A stretch of DNA of 64,000 bases. Origin: DASZHJ01 sp963735465. GTDB taxonomy: Bacteria; Pseudomonadota; Alphaproteobacteria; ATCC43930; CGMCC-115725. The stretch spans positions 4,712,001 to 4,776,000 of the forward strand of contig CAVTLA010000001.1 in assembly GCA_963735465.1 (NCBI GenBank), in the 5' to 3' direction. Each line of letters begins with the position of its first letter. Positions within the stretch are counted from its first letter, which is position 1. Under the pieces are notes generated by a model. It made no database searches, was not told the DNA's origin, and was given only the letters and a program-made list of their open reading frames with translations. The translations under genes were made by a program, and so were the position numbers. Below, piece by piece: positions 7,296 through 16,081 of this stretch.

Positions 7296-10200
7296 TCAGG
7301 TCTCATGGACCACCGCGTCGAGGGCGTCTTCCTCGTCGACCTTCTTGCGGTGATGGTCGGCGGCGAACAGCACATAGGCCGCGGGCACCACGAAGAGGGT
7401 GAAGAGCGTGCCGATGGAGATGCCGCTGGCGATCACCAGGCCCATGTTGAAGCGCGACAGCGCGCCGGCGCCGCTCGCCAGCAGCAGCGGGATGACGCCC
7501 AGCACCATGGCCGCCGTCGTCATCAGGATCGGACGAAGGCGGATGCCGGCGGCCTGCTCGATCGCCTCGCGCTTCGACTTGCCCTCCGCCTGCATTCCGT
7601 TGGCGAACTCCACCATGAGGATGCCGTGCTTGCTGATGAGGCCCATCAGCGTCACCAGACCCACCTGGGTATAGATATTGATGCTGGTGCCCGGGAAGAT
7701 GCCGACGCTGATGAAGAGCAGCGCGCCGGCGATCGACATCGGCACCGACACCAGGATGATGAGCGGGTCGCGGAAGCTCTCGAACAGCGCCGCCAGCGCC
7801 AGGAAGATGATGATCAGCGCCAGCGTGATGGTGACGAGGAAGCCGCCGGACTCCTGCACGAACTGCCGCAGCGGTCCGCCGTAATCGACGGTGTAGCCCT
7901 GCGGCAGCTCCTTAGCCGCGAGATTGCGCAGGAAGGCGAGTGCGTCGCTCTGGGCGACGCCCGGCGCGACCACACCCTCGATATTGGCGCTGTTGAGCTG
8001 CTGGAAGTGGTTGATGGATTCCGGCACCGCCTTGGTGGTGATGCGCGCAACCGTGGAGAGCGGCACCGCCGTTCCGTCCGATGTCTTGATGTAGTAGTTG
8101 AGGAGCTGGTCCATGGTGAGTCGGTAGCGCTGCTGCACCTGCGGGATCACCTTGTAGGAGCGCCCGTCGATGCTGAAGTAGTTGACGTAGCCGCCGCCGA
8201 GCATGGACGTCATCGCGGCACCCACGTCGCTCATCTTGAGGCCGAGCTGGGAAGTCTTATCCCGATCGATCTCCACCGTCGACTGCGGCTGGTCGATCTT
8301 GAGGTCGCTGTCGAGGAAGATGAAGAGGCCGCTCTTGAGCGCGTCCTGCAGGAACTGCTGCGCCACTTCGTTGAGGCGGCCGAAATCCTGGGTGGTCCCG
8401 AGTATGAACTGCACGGGAAGGCCGAAGGCGCCCGGCAGCGGCGGCGGCTGGAACGCCACGATCTTGGCGCCGGCGATGCCGCCGAGCTGCTGCTGCAGGA
8501 TCGGCTGGATATCATTGGAGGTGCGCTTGCGCTGGTCCCAGGGCTTGAAGACGAGGCCGGCCAGCGACTGGCCGGGCGACTCGAGCTGAAAGACGTGCTG
8601 CATCTCCGGATACGAGGCGAAGATGTTGAAGACCTGCCGGCTATAGAGCAGCTTCTGCTGCAGCGTGGCGTCGGGCGCGGGGGTCGAGCTGGTGATGATG
8701 ACGCCCTGATCCTCCTGGGGCGTCAGCTCGCTCTTCGCCGTCGTGTAGAGGAAGTAGATGCTGCCCAGCATGATCAGGGCGAAGACCGCCGTCACCGGCA
8801 GATAGTTGAGGCTGCCGTGCAGCCAGCGCTCGTAGCGATGGCGCAGCCGGTCGAATCTGCGGTCGATGAACGTGATGAGGCGATCCTGCCAGCCGCGACT
8901 CTCCGGCAAATGCGGCTTGAGGAGACGGGAGCACATCATCGGGGAGAGCGTCAGCGCCACGACCGCCGAGACCGTCACCGCGCCCACCAGGGTGAAGGCG
9001 AACTCGGTGAAGAGCGCGCCGGTAAGACCGCCCTGGAAGCCGATCGGCACATAGACCGCCACCAGCACCACGGTCATGGCGATGATGGGACCGCCGAGCT
9101 CGCGTGCCGCCAGGATGGCGGCGGGGATCGGCTTCATGCCGTCGTCCAGGTGCCGGTTGACGTTCTCCACCACGATGATGGCGTCGTCCACCACCAGGCC
9201 GATCGCCAGCACGAGGGCCAGCAGCGTCAGCAGATTGATGGAGAAGCCGAAGGCCAGCATCATCATGAAGGTGCCGACCAGGGACAGCGGGATCGCCACC
9301 GTGGGGATGAAGACCGAGCGCAACGAGCCCAGGAAGGCGAAGACCACCAGGGTTACGATGACAAGCGCTTCGAGGAGCGTGCGCACCACCTCGACGATGG
9401 CGCTGTTCACGAACTCGGTGGAATCGTAGACGATCTGGCCCTCGAGGCCCTGTGGCAGCTGCGAGACGATGTCGGGGAAGATCGTGCGCACGCCCTTGGT
9501 CACGTCGAGAAGATTAGCGGCGGGCGCCGCCTGGATGCCGATATAGACCGCCTTCTGGCCGTCGAATCCCACCTCGGATTCATAGTCGTCGGAGCCCAGC
9601 ATCACGTTGGCGACGTCCTTCAGGCGGACGATGGCGCCGCCCGACTGCTTGATGACCAGGTTCTTGAACTCGTCCACCGTGTGCAGACTGGTGGAGGCGA
9701 CCAGGTTTACCTGCACCATCTGGCCCTTGGTGTTGCCGAGGCCGGAGATGTAGTCGTTCTGGCTGAGCGCCGTGCTGACGTCGGCGGCGGTGAGGTTGTA
9801 GGCGGCGAGCTTCTTGGGATCGAGCCAGGCGCGGAGCGCGAAGTTCTTGGCGCCGAGGATCTCGGCGGTCTGCACGCCCTCCACCGCCTGCAGCTTCGGC
9901 TGCACCACGCGCACGAGATAGTCGGTGATCTTGTTCGGCGCCAGCACCTCGCTCTTGAATCCGAGATACATGGCGTCGAAGGTCTGGCCGATCTTCACGG
10001 TCACGACAGGCTGCTGCGAGCCCGGCGGCAGCTGGTTCAGCACCGAGGTGATCTTGGAATTGATCTCGGTCATCGCCTTGTCGGCATCGTAGTTGAGCCG
10101 CAGGTTGACGGTGATCGTGCTGGTGCTGATCTGGCTGATCGACGTCATGTAATCGATGCCGTTCGCCTGGGCGATCGCCTGCTCCAGCGGCGTGGTGATG

Positions 10201-10385
10201 AAGCCTGCCACCACGTCGGGATCGGCGCCGTAATAGGTGGTTGTGACCGTCACCACCGCGTTCTCGGTGCGGGGATACTGCAGCACCGGCAACGACATGA
10301 CCGCGCGGATGCCGAGCACCAGGATCATCAGGCTCACCACCGCCGAGAGCACCGGGCGGCGGATGAAGATGTCGGTGAATTTCAT
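7296..10385 (-). CDS. RND multidrug efflux permease (HAE1 family)
   Basis: A 1029-residue inner-membrane proton-driven pump, full family length. The start MKFTDIFIRRPVLSAV is the classical first transmembrane segment, and the TM4 proton-relay pair is present in GLVVDDAIIVVEN around residue 400. Large periplasmic loops follow TM1 and TM7, as in AcrB/MexB. The C-terminal half repeats the pattern (SKHGILMVEFAN). It works with the adaptor encoded 10 bases upstream and the NodT-type outer-membrane factor before that to export drugs or toxic organic compounds. The exact substrate is not readable. It is the last structural gene of the tetR-led operon. Confidence 0.95.
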   Translation of the reverse strand: MKFTDIFIRRPVLSAVVSLMILVLGIRAVMSLPVLQYPRTENAVVTVTTTYYGADPDVVAGFITTPLEQAIAQANGIDYMTSISQISTSTITVNLRLNYDADKAMTEINSKITSVLNQLPPGSQQPVVTVKIGQTFDAMYLGFKSEVLAPNKITDYLVRVVQPKLQAVEGVQTAEILGAKNFALRAWLDPKKLAAYNLTAADVSTALSQNDYISGLGNTKGQMVQVNLVASTSLHTVDEFKNLVIKQSGGAIVRLKDVANVMLGSDDYESEVGFDGQKAVYIGIQAAPAANLLDVTKGVRTIFPDIVSQLPQGLEGQIVYDSTEFVNSAIVEVVRTLLEALVIVTLVVFAFLGSLRSVFIPTVAIPLSLVGTFMMMLAFGFSINLLTLLALVLAIGLVVDDAIIVVENVNRHLDDGMKPIPAAILAARELGGPIIAMTVVLVAVYVPIGFQGGLTGALFTEFAFTLVGAVTVSAVVALTLSPMMCSRLLKPHLPESRGWQDRLITFIDRRFDRLRHRYERWLHGSLNYLPVTAVFALIMLGSIYFLYTTAKSELTPQEDQGVIITSSTPAPDATLQQKLLYSRQVFNIFASYPEMQHVFQLESPGQSLAGLVFKPWDQRKRTSNDIQPILQQQLGGIAGAKIVAFQPPPLPGAFGLPVQFILGTTQDFGRLNEVAQQFLQDALKSGLFIFLDSDLKIDQPQSTVEIDRDKTSQLGLKMSDVGAAMTSMLGGGYVNYFSIDGRSYKVIPQVQQRYRLTMDQLLNYYIKTSDGTAVPLSTVARITTKAVPESINHFQQLNSANIEGVVAPGVAQSDALAFLRNLAAKELPQGYTVDYGGPLRQFVQESGGFLVTITLALIIIFLALAALFESFRDPLIILVSVPMSIAGALLFISVGIFPGTSINIYTQVGLVTLMGLISKHGILMVEFANGMQAEGKSKREAIEQAAGIRLRPILMTTAAMVLGVIPLLLASGAGALSRFNMGLVIASGISIGTLFTLFVVPAAYVLFAADHHRKKVDEEDALDAVVHET

Positions 10386-10395
10386 CGGCCTGCTC

Positions 10396-11526
10396 CTACT
10401 GGTCCACCGGCACGGGGCTGGCGTCGGCGGTGGGCATCACGGAATTGTTGATGGCCAGCGGCGAGCCGTTGCGCAGCTTGTTCTGGCCGGCGGTGATGAT
10501 CGTGTCGCCCGCCTTGACGCCGGTCAGCACCGCCACCTGGTCGCCGCGGCGGGCGCCGGTCGTGACGAAGGTCTGCTTCGCCACCAGCTTCGGCTGGCCC
10601 TTGTCGTTCTTGCCCTGGTCGTCCACGAGATAGACGGTGTCGCCATAGGGGTTGAAGGCGATCGCCGTCGCCGGCAGCGTCACGTATTGCTGCGGCGCGC
10701 CGCTGTCGATGTCCACCGTGGCGTACATGCCCGGCAGCAGCCTGTGGTCGGGGTTCTTGATCAGCGCCCGTATTTGTACGTTGCGGCTGTTGGGATCGAT
10801 CTTGGGATTGATGGCGGAGATCGTGCCGGCGAAGCTCTGGCCCGGGTAGGTATCGATCTGCGCCGTCATCTTCTGGCCCGGCTTGATCTGGTCGAGTGCC
10901 TGCTGCGGCAGGAAGAAATCGACGAAGATCGGATCGAGGGCCTGCAGCGTCACGATGGTCGAGCCGGCGCTCAGATACTGGCCGAGATCGACCTGGCGGA
11001 TGCCGAGATGGCCGTCGAAGGGCGCGCGGATGAACTTGTAGTCGAGCGTCGCCTGCTGCTGGTTCACCTGGGCCTCGGCGCCCTTCATATTCTGCGCGTC
11101 GGTATCGACGATCTGCTGGCTGACGGCTTGCGCCTTGAGCTGCTGCACGTCGCGGTCATAGGTGATCTTGGCGAGCGCTGCCGCCGCCTTCAGCGACTGC
11201 AGCTTGGCGAGGTCGTCGGCGGAGGCCAGCTCCAGCAGCAGGTCGCCTTCCTTCACGTCGGCGCCGGACTCGAAATGGATGGCGGAGACGATGCCGGAGA
11301 CCTGGGAGCTGAGATCGGCGCCGTTCATGGCGCGCAGGCTGCCCACCGCCTCGAGGCGCGGCTGCCAGTCCTGCACCGCCGCGGTGGCGGTGGAGACCGT
11401 CTGCGGCATGGTGGCGAAGCCAGCGAGGGACTCGCGGATCTTGCCGGCGACGAAGGATTTGAAGCCGAAGACGCCGCCGAGCACGGCGCCGACCACGACC
11501 AGCATGATGATGAATCGCTTTACCAT
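10396..11526 (-). CDS. RND efflux periplasmic adaptor (HlyD/MexA family)
   Basis: A 376-residue membrane fusion protein with an N-terminal membrane anchor (FIIMLVVVGAVLGGVFGF), a split lipoyl domain (LRAMNGADLSSQVSGIV ... IRAPFDGHLGIRQVDLGQY), an alpha-helical hairpin of about 70 residues between the halves and a beta-barrel domain. It bridges the inner-membrane pump and the outer-membrane channel. The ATG at 11526 has GGAGG eight bases upstream, a better start than the ATG seven codons earlier. It lies 45 bases after the outer-membrane factor gene and 10 bases before the pump gene. Confidence 0.93.
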   Translation of the reverse strand: MVKRFIIMLVVVGAVLGGVFGFKSFVAGKIRESLAGFATMPQTVSTATAAVQDWQPRLEAVGSLRAMNGADLSSQVSGIVSAIHFESGADVKEGDLLLELASADDLAKLQSLKAAAALAKITYDRDVQQLKAQAVSQQIVDTDAQNMKGAEAQVNQQQATLDYKFIRAPFDGHLGIRQVDLGQYLSAGSTIVTLQALDPIFVDFFLPQQALDQIKPGQKMTAQIDTYPGQSFAGTISAINPKIDPNSRNVQIRALIKNPDHRLLPGMYATVDIDSGAPQQYVTLPATAIAFNPYGDTVYLVDDQGKNDKGQPKLVAKQTFVTTGARRGDQVAVLTGVKAGDTIITAGQNKLRNGSPLAINNSVMPTADASPVPVDQ

Positions 11527-11571
11527 GGCTTTCGCCTCCATTCGCAATCGTCTGTCACAGCGGGCTCTGGC

Positions 11572-13095
11572 TCAGGGCCACGCAAATCCGCTGGGCGCGC
11601 TCTCCGTCACGTCGGCGCGGTTCCACCAGCCGCCGCCCAGCGCCTGGAACAGCGCCGCGGTATCGGCAAAGCGCGCGGCCTGGGCCTGCACCAGGCTGAC
11701 GCGGGCCTGGAGCAACGTGCGTTCGGCGTCGAGCAGGGACGTGTAGCTGATGGCGCCGAGCTGGAACTGGCGCTCCGACAGGTCGAGGCTGTCGGCGGCG
11801 GCCTGCTCGGCCGCGAGCTGCGCGTTGAGGGCGTCGGCATCGGACTGCAGCGCGCGCAGCGCGTCCGCCACGTTCTGGAACGCCACCAGCACCGTGCCGC
11901 GGTATTGCGCCGCCGTCTGCTCGTAGGCGGCGACGGCGGCGCGCTTCTCGTGGATCAAGGTGCCGCCGCGGAAGATCGGCTGCACCAGCCCGGCGCCGAT
12001 GCTCCAGATGCCGGTGGAGGGATTGAAGTCGACGCCGGAGCCCGACACGCCGAAGGCGCCGGTGAGGTTGAGCTGCGGCAGCAGGTTGGCGGTGGCGACG
12101 CCGACCTGGGCGCTGGCCGAATGCATGGCGGACTCCGCCGCCTGGATATCTGGCCGCTGCTCCACCAGCTTCGACGGCAGGCTGAGCGGCAGATCCTGGG
12201 GCAGCTGCAGGCTCGCGAGCTCGAAGCGCTCCTTGGGCTGGTCGCTGGGGAAGCGCCCCGACAGCACGGCGAGGAGGTTGCGCTGCTGCGCCAGCTGCTT
12301 CTGCAATACCGGCAGGCCGGCCTTGGCCTGGGCCAACGTCGCCGCCTGGGCCAGCACCGCGGCCTTGGAGGCGCCGCCGAGATCGAACTGCCGTTGCAAC
12401 AGGTTGAGCTGCTGGGTCTCGGCGCTGATGATGTCCTCGGTCGCCGTGATCTGGGCCCGGAGCGAGGCCTCCTGCACCGCGGCGGTCACCACGTTCGAGG
12501 TGAGCGTGAGATATGTGGCCTCGAGCTGGTAGCGCTGCGCCTCCGCCTGGGCGTCCGCGGATTCGATCTGCCGCCGCGTGGCGCCCCAGATGTCCACGAG
12601 GTAGGAGACGCTGACCTGAGCCGTGCTGAGGGTGAAGATCGGGTTGAGGCCGGACTGGCCGAAGGACGCACCAGAGATCTTCTGCCTGGTGACGTTGTAC
12701 TGGGCATCGATGCTCGGAAACAGCGGCCCGCGCGTGGCGAGGGCGGTCTCCTGGGTCTGGCGCAGCGCCGCCTGGGCCGCCTGCAGGTCCGGGTTGGCCT
12801 TGAGCGCCTGATCGATGAGGGTGTTCAGCGCCTCGGAGTGGAACAGCGTCCACCACTGGCCGGGAATGTCCTGGTCCTTGACGAAGCGCTGCGCCTCGCC
12901 CGCCGCCACGCTCGAGGCGGTGGTGGGCGGCAGCGTCGCCTCCGGCGTGTAGCTCGTCGTTTCCGGCGCCGCCGGACGCATGAAGTCGGGACCCACGGTG
13001 CAGCCCGTGAGGAGCGCCGAGATCGCGACACCGCCCGCCAGCGCCAGGGCGCGGGAGCGGGAGCGGGACGCGGGGGAAACAACGTACTGCATCAT
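11572..13095 (-). CDS. Outer-membrane efflux lipoprotein, NodT/OprM family
   Basis: A 507-residue TolC-type channel lipoprotein. A signal peptide ends in the lipobox ALLTGC with the lipid-modified Cys32, followed by TVGPDFMRPAAPE, the standard start of NodT-family proteins. Two outer-membrane-efflux-protein repeats of long amphipathic helices follow (for example LVEQRPDIQAAES and FQLGAISYTSLLDAERTLLQ). It forms the outer-membrane exit duct for the adaptor and pump encoded downstream. Its start codon overlaps the tetR stop in ATGA, showing translational coupling to the regulator. Confidence 0.93.
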   Translation of the reverse strand: MMQYVVSPASRSRSRALALAGGVAISALLTGCTVGPDFMRPAAPETTSYTPEATLPPTTASSVAAGEAQRFVKDQDIPGQWWTLFHSEALNTLIDQALKANPDLQAAQAALRQTQETALATRGPLFPSIDAQYNVTRQKISGASFGQSGLNPIFTLSTAQVSVSYLVDIWGATRRQIESADAQAEAQRYQLEATYLTLTSNVVTAAVQEASLRAQITATEDIISAETQQLNLLQRQFDLGGASKAAVLAQAATLAQAKAGLPVLQKQLAQQRNLLAVLSGRFPSDQPKERFELASLQLPQDLPLSLPSKLVEQRPDIQAAESAMHSASAQVGVATANLLPQLNLTGAFGVSGSGVDFNPSTGIWSIGAGLVQPIFRGGTLIHEKRAAVAAYEQTAAQYRGTVLVAFQNVADALRALQSDADALNAQLAAEQAAADSLDLSERQFQLGAISYTSLLDAERTLLQARVSLVQAQAARFADTAALFQALGGGWWNRADVTESAPSGFAWP

Positions 13096-13781
13096 CGGGT
13101 CATGCCTTTCGTCGCGCGGAAGATGGCGGCGGTGTGCTCGCGGACCAGCGCCTGGATCGCCAGGATCCGGTCCTCGCTGAGCGCCGCGGCGCCGAGCTCT
13201 CGCCGCGCGCCCTTGTTGCAGAAGATCACGACCTCGCCGACGATCATGAGGGTGCGCAGCAGCACTTCCTCGGATCCGGTCGGCTGGCCGATGAGACGGG
13301 CGACCAGCGCGGCGCAGGGCTCGAACACCTGCCGCCGCCCGGTCTGGTGCAGAAGGTCGAGCGCCTCCTTGCGCTCGATCTCGGCGCGGGCGAACAGCAT
13401 CCGGCGGCTTTCCAGATTGTCGCCGCAGTTCACCATCGAGACGAAGGCGTCGAGCACCTCATGCAGGAGTGCCAGGAGCTGCTTGTGGGTCACGTCGGGC
13501 CGCGCCAACGCCTCGCGAACCCGCACGGCGATCGGTGCCATGCATTCCTCGATCCCGCCCGCGATCAATTCGATGACCGCGCGGTAGAGGCCTTCCTTGC
13601 TGCCGAAATAATACTGGATCGCCGGCAGGTTCACGCCCGCTTGCTCGGCGAGCGCCCGCGTGCTGACGCCCTCATAGCCATCGCGGGCAAAGGCCGACAG
13701 CGCCGCGTCGAGAATGCGCCGGCGCGTATCCTCGCCGCGTTGATACGTCCCGGCGCGCTGCCGGGTTTTGAGTTCGCTCAC
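13092..13781 (-). CDS. TetR family regulator of the efflux operon (CecR-like)
   Basis: A 229-residue repressor-type protein. The N-terminal helix-turn-helix spans roughly residues 20-65 (RILDAALSAFARDGYEGVS, then AGVNLPAIQYYFGSKEGLY). The C-terminal ligand domain with EHTAAIFRATKG resembles the DUF1956/CecR group, which often controls efflux or ABC export genes. It is the first gene of the operon and overlaps the outer-membrane factor gene by four bases, so it probably represses its own transcription together with the pump and is released by a pump substrate. A palindrome on the promoter upstream fits this. Confidence 0.9.
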   Translation of the reverse strand: MSELKTRQRAGTYQRGEDTRRRILDAALSAFARDGYEGVSTRALAEQAGVNLPAIQYYFGSKEGLYRAVIELIAGGIEECMAPIAVRVREALARPDVTHKQLLALLHEVLDAFVSMVNCGDNLESRRMLFARAEIERKEALDLLHQTGRRQVFEPCAALVARLIGQPTGSEEVLLRTLMIVGEVVIFCNKGARRELGAAALSEDRILAIQALVREHTAAIFRATKGMTR

Positions 13782-13807
13782 TCGCTTTATCCCCGAAGTG
13801 GAGGCCC

Positions 13808-13836
13808 CCTATATTTGGAACGACCGATAATGTCAA
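13808..13836 (-). promoter_or_regulatory. Sigma70-type promoter of the tetR-efflux operon
   Basis: Read on the minus strand: -35 TTGACA (13836-13831), spacer of exactly 17 bases, -10 TATAGG (13813-13808). The -10 box is about 27 bases ahead of the tetR start codon at 13781. The -35 matches the consensus in all six positions. Housekeeping-type promoters in alphaproteobacteria keep the -35 best, as here. Confidence 0.7.
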
Positions 13837-13843
13837 TCGATCG
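13821..13843. promoter_or_regulatory. Candidate TetR operator palindrome
   Basis: On the minus strand CGATCGAT-TGACATT-ATCGGTCG: an 8-7-8 inverted repeat with one mismatch that covers the -35 box and half the spacer of the tetR promoter. The position fits repression by blocking RNA polymerase. Assignment to the TetR protein encoded immediately downstream is inferred from proximity. Confidence 0.55.
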
Positions 13844-14026
13844 ATAGGTTTTTACTGCATGGCAGGGCTGTGACCAGTGTTGGACGATAATTCCAGAGCC
13901 ATATCAGTATGTTGATACGCTTGCCGCGGCCGCTGCGAACCGTCGCCGGTCGCGCTTCCGGCACCGGCGCGGGCGACACGCGGCGGGACTCAGTGCTAGA
14001 AATCAAAAAACCCGGGAGGGAACGCC

Positions 14027-14992
14027 ATGCTGAGCGAGATCGTCACCGGCCCCCGCGCCTGGACTGGGGCTACCATCCGCCCGGATTCCTGGCTCGTCCC
14101 GATACCAGCTCCGTGCCGCGACGAGCTTGATCGCGCCCTGGCCACGCTCCGCGCCCACCCGCTGCCGCTCTTTCTGCTCAAGCCCGAGGATTTCGAGCTC
14201 GACGCTTGCCGCGCCCTGATGGCCGAGGTGCGCGATCGCCTTGAGGACGGGCTGATGTTCGCGGTCCTCGACCGGCTGCCGGTGGAGGAGATGAGGCAGG
14301 AGGAGGCGACGGCGCTCTATTGGCTCCTCTCCTCGCTGCTGTCGCGGCCGGTGGCGCAGAAGATCGACGGCACCATGGTCTTCCTCGTCCGCGACACCGG
14401 CGCCACCATGAAGCCCGGCTCCGGCATCCGCCCGACGGTGACCAACGTCGAGCTCGTCTTCCACAACGACAATTCCTACAACGAGACGCCGCCGCACTAC
14501 GTCGGGCTCCTCTGCCACAGCCAGTCGAAGGAAGGCGGCACCAGCAAGGTGATCAGCTTCTACTCCGCTCACAATCGGCTCCTGGCGGAGCACGGCAACG
14601 TGCTGCCGCGGCTCTATCGGCCGTTCTGGTACGACCGCCATCGCGAATTCTTTGACGGCGAGCCCGACACCCATGCGGCGCCGGTCTTCGCCAATGACGG
14701 CGACCGCCTCACCGCGCGCTTGGCCCTCCTGGAGATCCACGGCGGCTACGCGCTCCGCGGCGAGCGGCTCGATCGCGAGGGCGAGGCGGCGCTGGAGGCC
14801 ATGGAAGCGGTCATGCGCGCCCCCGGCCTCGCGATCGATCTGCAGTTCCGGCCCGGGCAGATCCAATACGTCAATAACCGGACCACCGGCCACATGCGCA
14901 CCGCCTTCGTCGACGGCGAGACGCCCGATCAGAAGCGTCTGCTGACCCGGCTCTGGCTGCGCGACGGCGGCCGGCAGAGCTATCGGGGGTAG
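14027..14992 (+). CDS. TauD/TfdA family Fe(II)/2-oxoglutarate dioxygenase (1)
   Basis: A 321-residue non-haem iron dioxygenase. The iron-binding facial triad is visible as His146 and Asp148 in VFHNDNSYNE and the distal His in RTTGHMRTAF near residue 289; the Arg in MRTAF or the later RLWLRD is expected to bind 2-oxoglutarate. These enzymes couple 2-oxoglutarate decarboxylation to hydroxylation of a small acid. The start is supported by GGGAGGGAA ahead of the ATG. It stands alone between the efflux operon and a toxin-antitoxin pair, so context gives no substrate. It is clearly divergent from the other two TauD-type proteins of this window. Confidence 0.85.
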   Translation: MLSEIVTGPRAWTGATIRPDSWLVPIPAPCRDELDRALATLRAHPLPLFLLKPEDFELDACRALMAEVRDRLEDGLMFAVLDRLPVEEMRQEEATALYWLLSSLLSRPVAQKIDGTMVFLVRDTGATMKPGSGIRPTVTNVELVFHNDNSYNETPPHYVGLLCHSQSKEGGTSKVISFYSAHNRLLAEHGNVLPRLYRPFWYDRHREFFDGEPDTHAAPVFANDGDRLTARLALLEIHGGYALRGERLDREGEAALEAMEAVMRAPGLAIDLQFRPGQIQYVNNRTTGHMRTAFVDGETPDQKRLLTRLWLRDGGRQSYRG

Positions 14993-15008
14993 GAGTAAAT
15001 TCCGGAAT

Positions 15009-15395
15009 TCAGCAGCGCGCGACGTCGGTCCGGGCGAAGTCATCGCCCTTGAACAGCAACGGCTCGCCCGACGTCTTCGACAGCGCGTAAGCGAAGCAGT
15101 CGCCAAAATTGAGGCCAGCGGGGTGGCGACCGCGGCCGAAGCGGCGGTATGCCTCACGAGCAATTGCAACTTGCTCGGCGTTGAAGGGCATCACGACAAT
15201 TCGACTCTTCAAAATGAAGTCGTCGATTGCGGTAGCGCCTGCCGCGCCGTTCCGGCTTTCCAGGACGATACTAAGCTCAAGTAGCGTGCCCGCGGAAACG
15301 AGCCGCGTCGTCGCACCTGCGATGGCGCCCGCAAAGGTCGCCCTATCGGGCTCGAGGAGCAGAATCGCAAGAATGGCAGACGTGTCGAGCACCAT
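15009..15395 (-). CDS. PIN-domain ribonuclease, VapC-like toxin
   Basis: A 128-residue PIN domain with the acidic active site: Asp4 in MVLDTSA, Glu40 in LLELSIVLE, Asp99 in NFGDCFAYAL and Asp118/119 in FKGDDF. VapC proteins cleave tRNA or rRNA when freed from their antitoxin. The start codon overlaps the last base of the upstream gene's stop (TGATG), a one-base overlap typical of antitoxin-toxin pairs. The partner is not a usual VapB (short AbrB or RHH protein) but a longer XRE-type helix-turn-helix protein, so the toxin-antitoxin assignment is an inference from position and fold. Confidence 0.85.
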   Translation of the reverse strand: MVLDTSAILAILLLEPDRATFAGAIAGATTRLVSAGTLLELSIVLESRNGAAGATAIDDFILKSRIVVMPFNAEQVAIAREAYRRFGRGRHPAGLNFGDCFAYALSKTSGEPLLFKGDDFARTDVARC

Positions 15396-15958
15396 CAGCG
15401 CGGGATGCCATCCTCGTCATAGCCAAGAATCTCGTCTGCACCGCGGTTATCCTGCGCCGGCAATCGGGCAAGACGCTCGCCGATGGCCAGAAGCTCATCA
15501 GCGAGGTCTGTTGTCTCCGCCGCAGCCCGATCCTGTGCTGTGCGCCGCTCGATCTCGCGCTGAAGCTCTCGAAAATTCCAGACCATGTCCCCGGACTCAT
15601 CGACAATGAGAGGGTTCTGAAAATTTGGCCGGCCCCACAGATCGCGAACCCGCTGCAGTGCCGCCTCATTATTCGGAAATGGCTCTCTCTGCATCATGCC
15701 GAACCGGCCATCGGGTCCGATCCACAGGGATTTGTCGGAATAGATGAGAGCTACCGGTCCGTGGTCGGGCCTCTGCGCTTGTTGTTTCTGCCAATGCTCA
15801 AGGTAAAACCTGCATGTGCATTCGACGACTTTCGAGATCGGCGTTTCGCCGTTCTCCCAGTTTTGGATCGTGACTCGCGTTACGCCGAGGCGACCGCCTG
15901 CCGCCTCTTGAGTGAGACCGAGCCTCTGCCGCCATGCCTTCAATTCTCCGGGCCGCAT
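15395..15958 (-). CDS. XRE-type helix-turn-helix protein, candidate antitoxin
   Basis: A 187-residue protein from the ATG at 15958, which has GATGAGG just upstream. The first 45 residues form an XRE/Cro helix-turn-helix (LKAWRQRLGLTQEAAGGRLG, then VTIQNWENGETPI). The remaining 140 residues carry no family I recognise: a middle part with ALIYSDKSLWIGPDGRFG and a charged helical tail with ELQREIERRTAQDRAA. It overlaps the PIN toxin start by one base. It probably neutralises the toxin and represses the operon. Codon use and base composition are somewhat less GC-biased than in the neighbours, compatible with transfer. Confidence 0.7.
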   Translation of the reverse strand: MRPGELKAWRQRLGLTQEAAGGRLGVTRVTIQNWENGETPISKVVECTCRFYLEHWQKQQAQRPDHGPVALIYSDKSLWIGPDGRFGMMQREPFPNNEAALQRVRDLWGRPNFQNPLIVDESGDMVWNFRELQREIERRTAQDRAAAETTDLADELLAIGERLARLPAQDNRGADEILGYDEDGIPR

Positions 15959-16081
15959 AACGTCCTCATCCCTCAGTAGTATATGGCTACAGGTAGGGTC
16001 GAGATCGGCATAAAGCAAGCAATATTTGCTAAAAGCATACTTTGAGCGATCTTGGCGTACTGATCGGTTGGGGCCGCACCG

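Noticed and set aside
6930..10451. Very long plus-strand open frame opposite the RND pump
   Set aside because: It is the antisense shadow of a full-length, motif-complete pump; its translation is rich in Arg, His, Asp, Glu and Gly without domains, as expected in GC-rich DNA.
10237..13587. Long plus-strand frame opposite the adaptor and outer-membrane factor genes
   Set aside because: Same low-complexity Arg/His/Gly/Leu composition; it spans several real genes on the other strand.
14998..15009. AATTCCGGAATT palindrome between two convergent genes
   Set aside because: Only 12 bases, no T-run and no second copy; could be chance.
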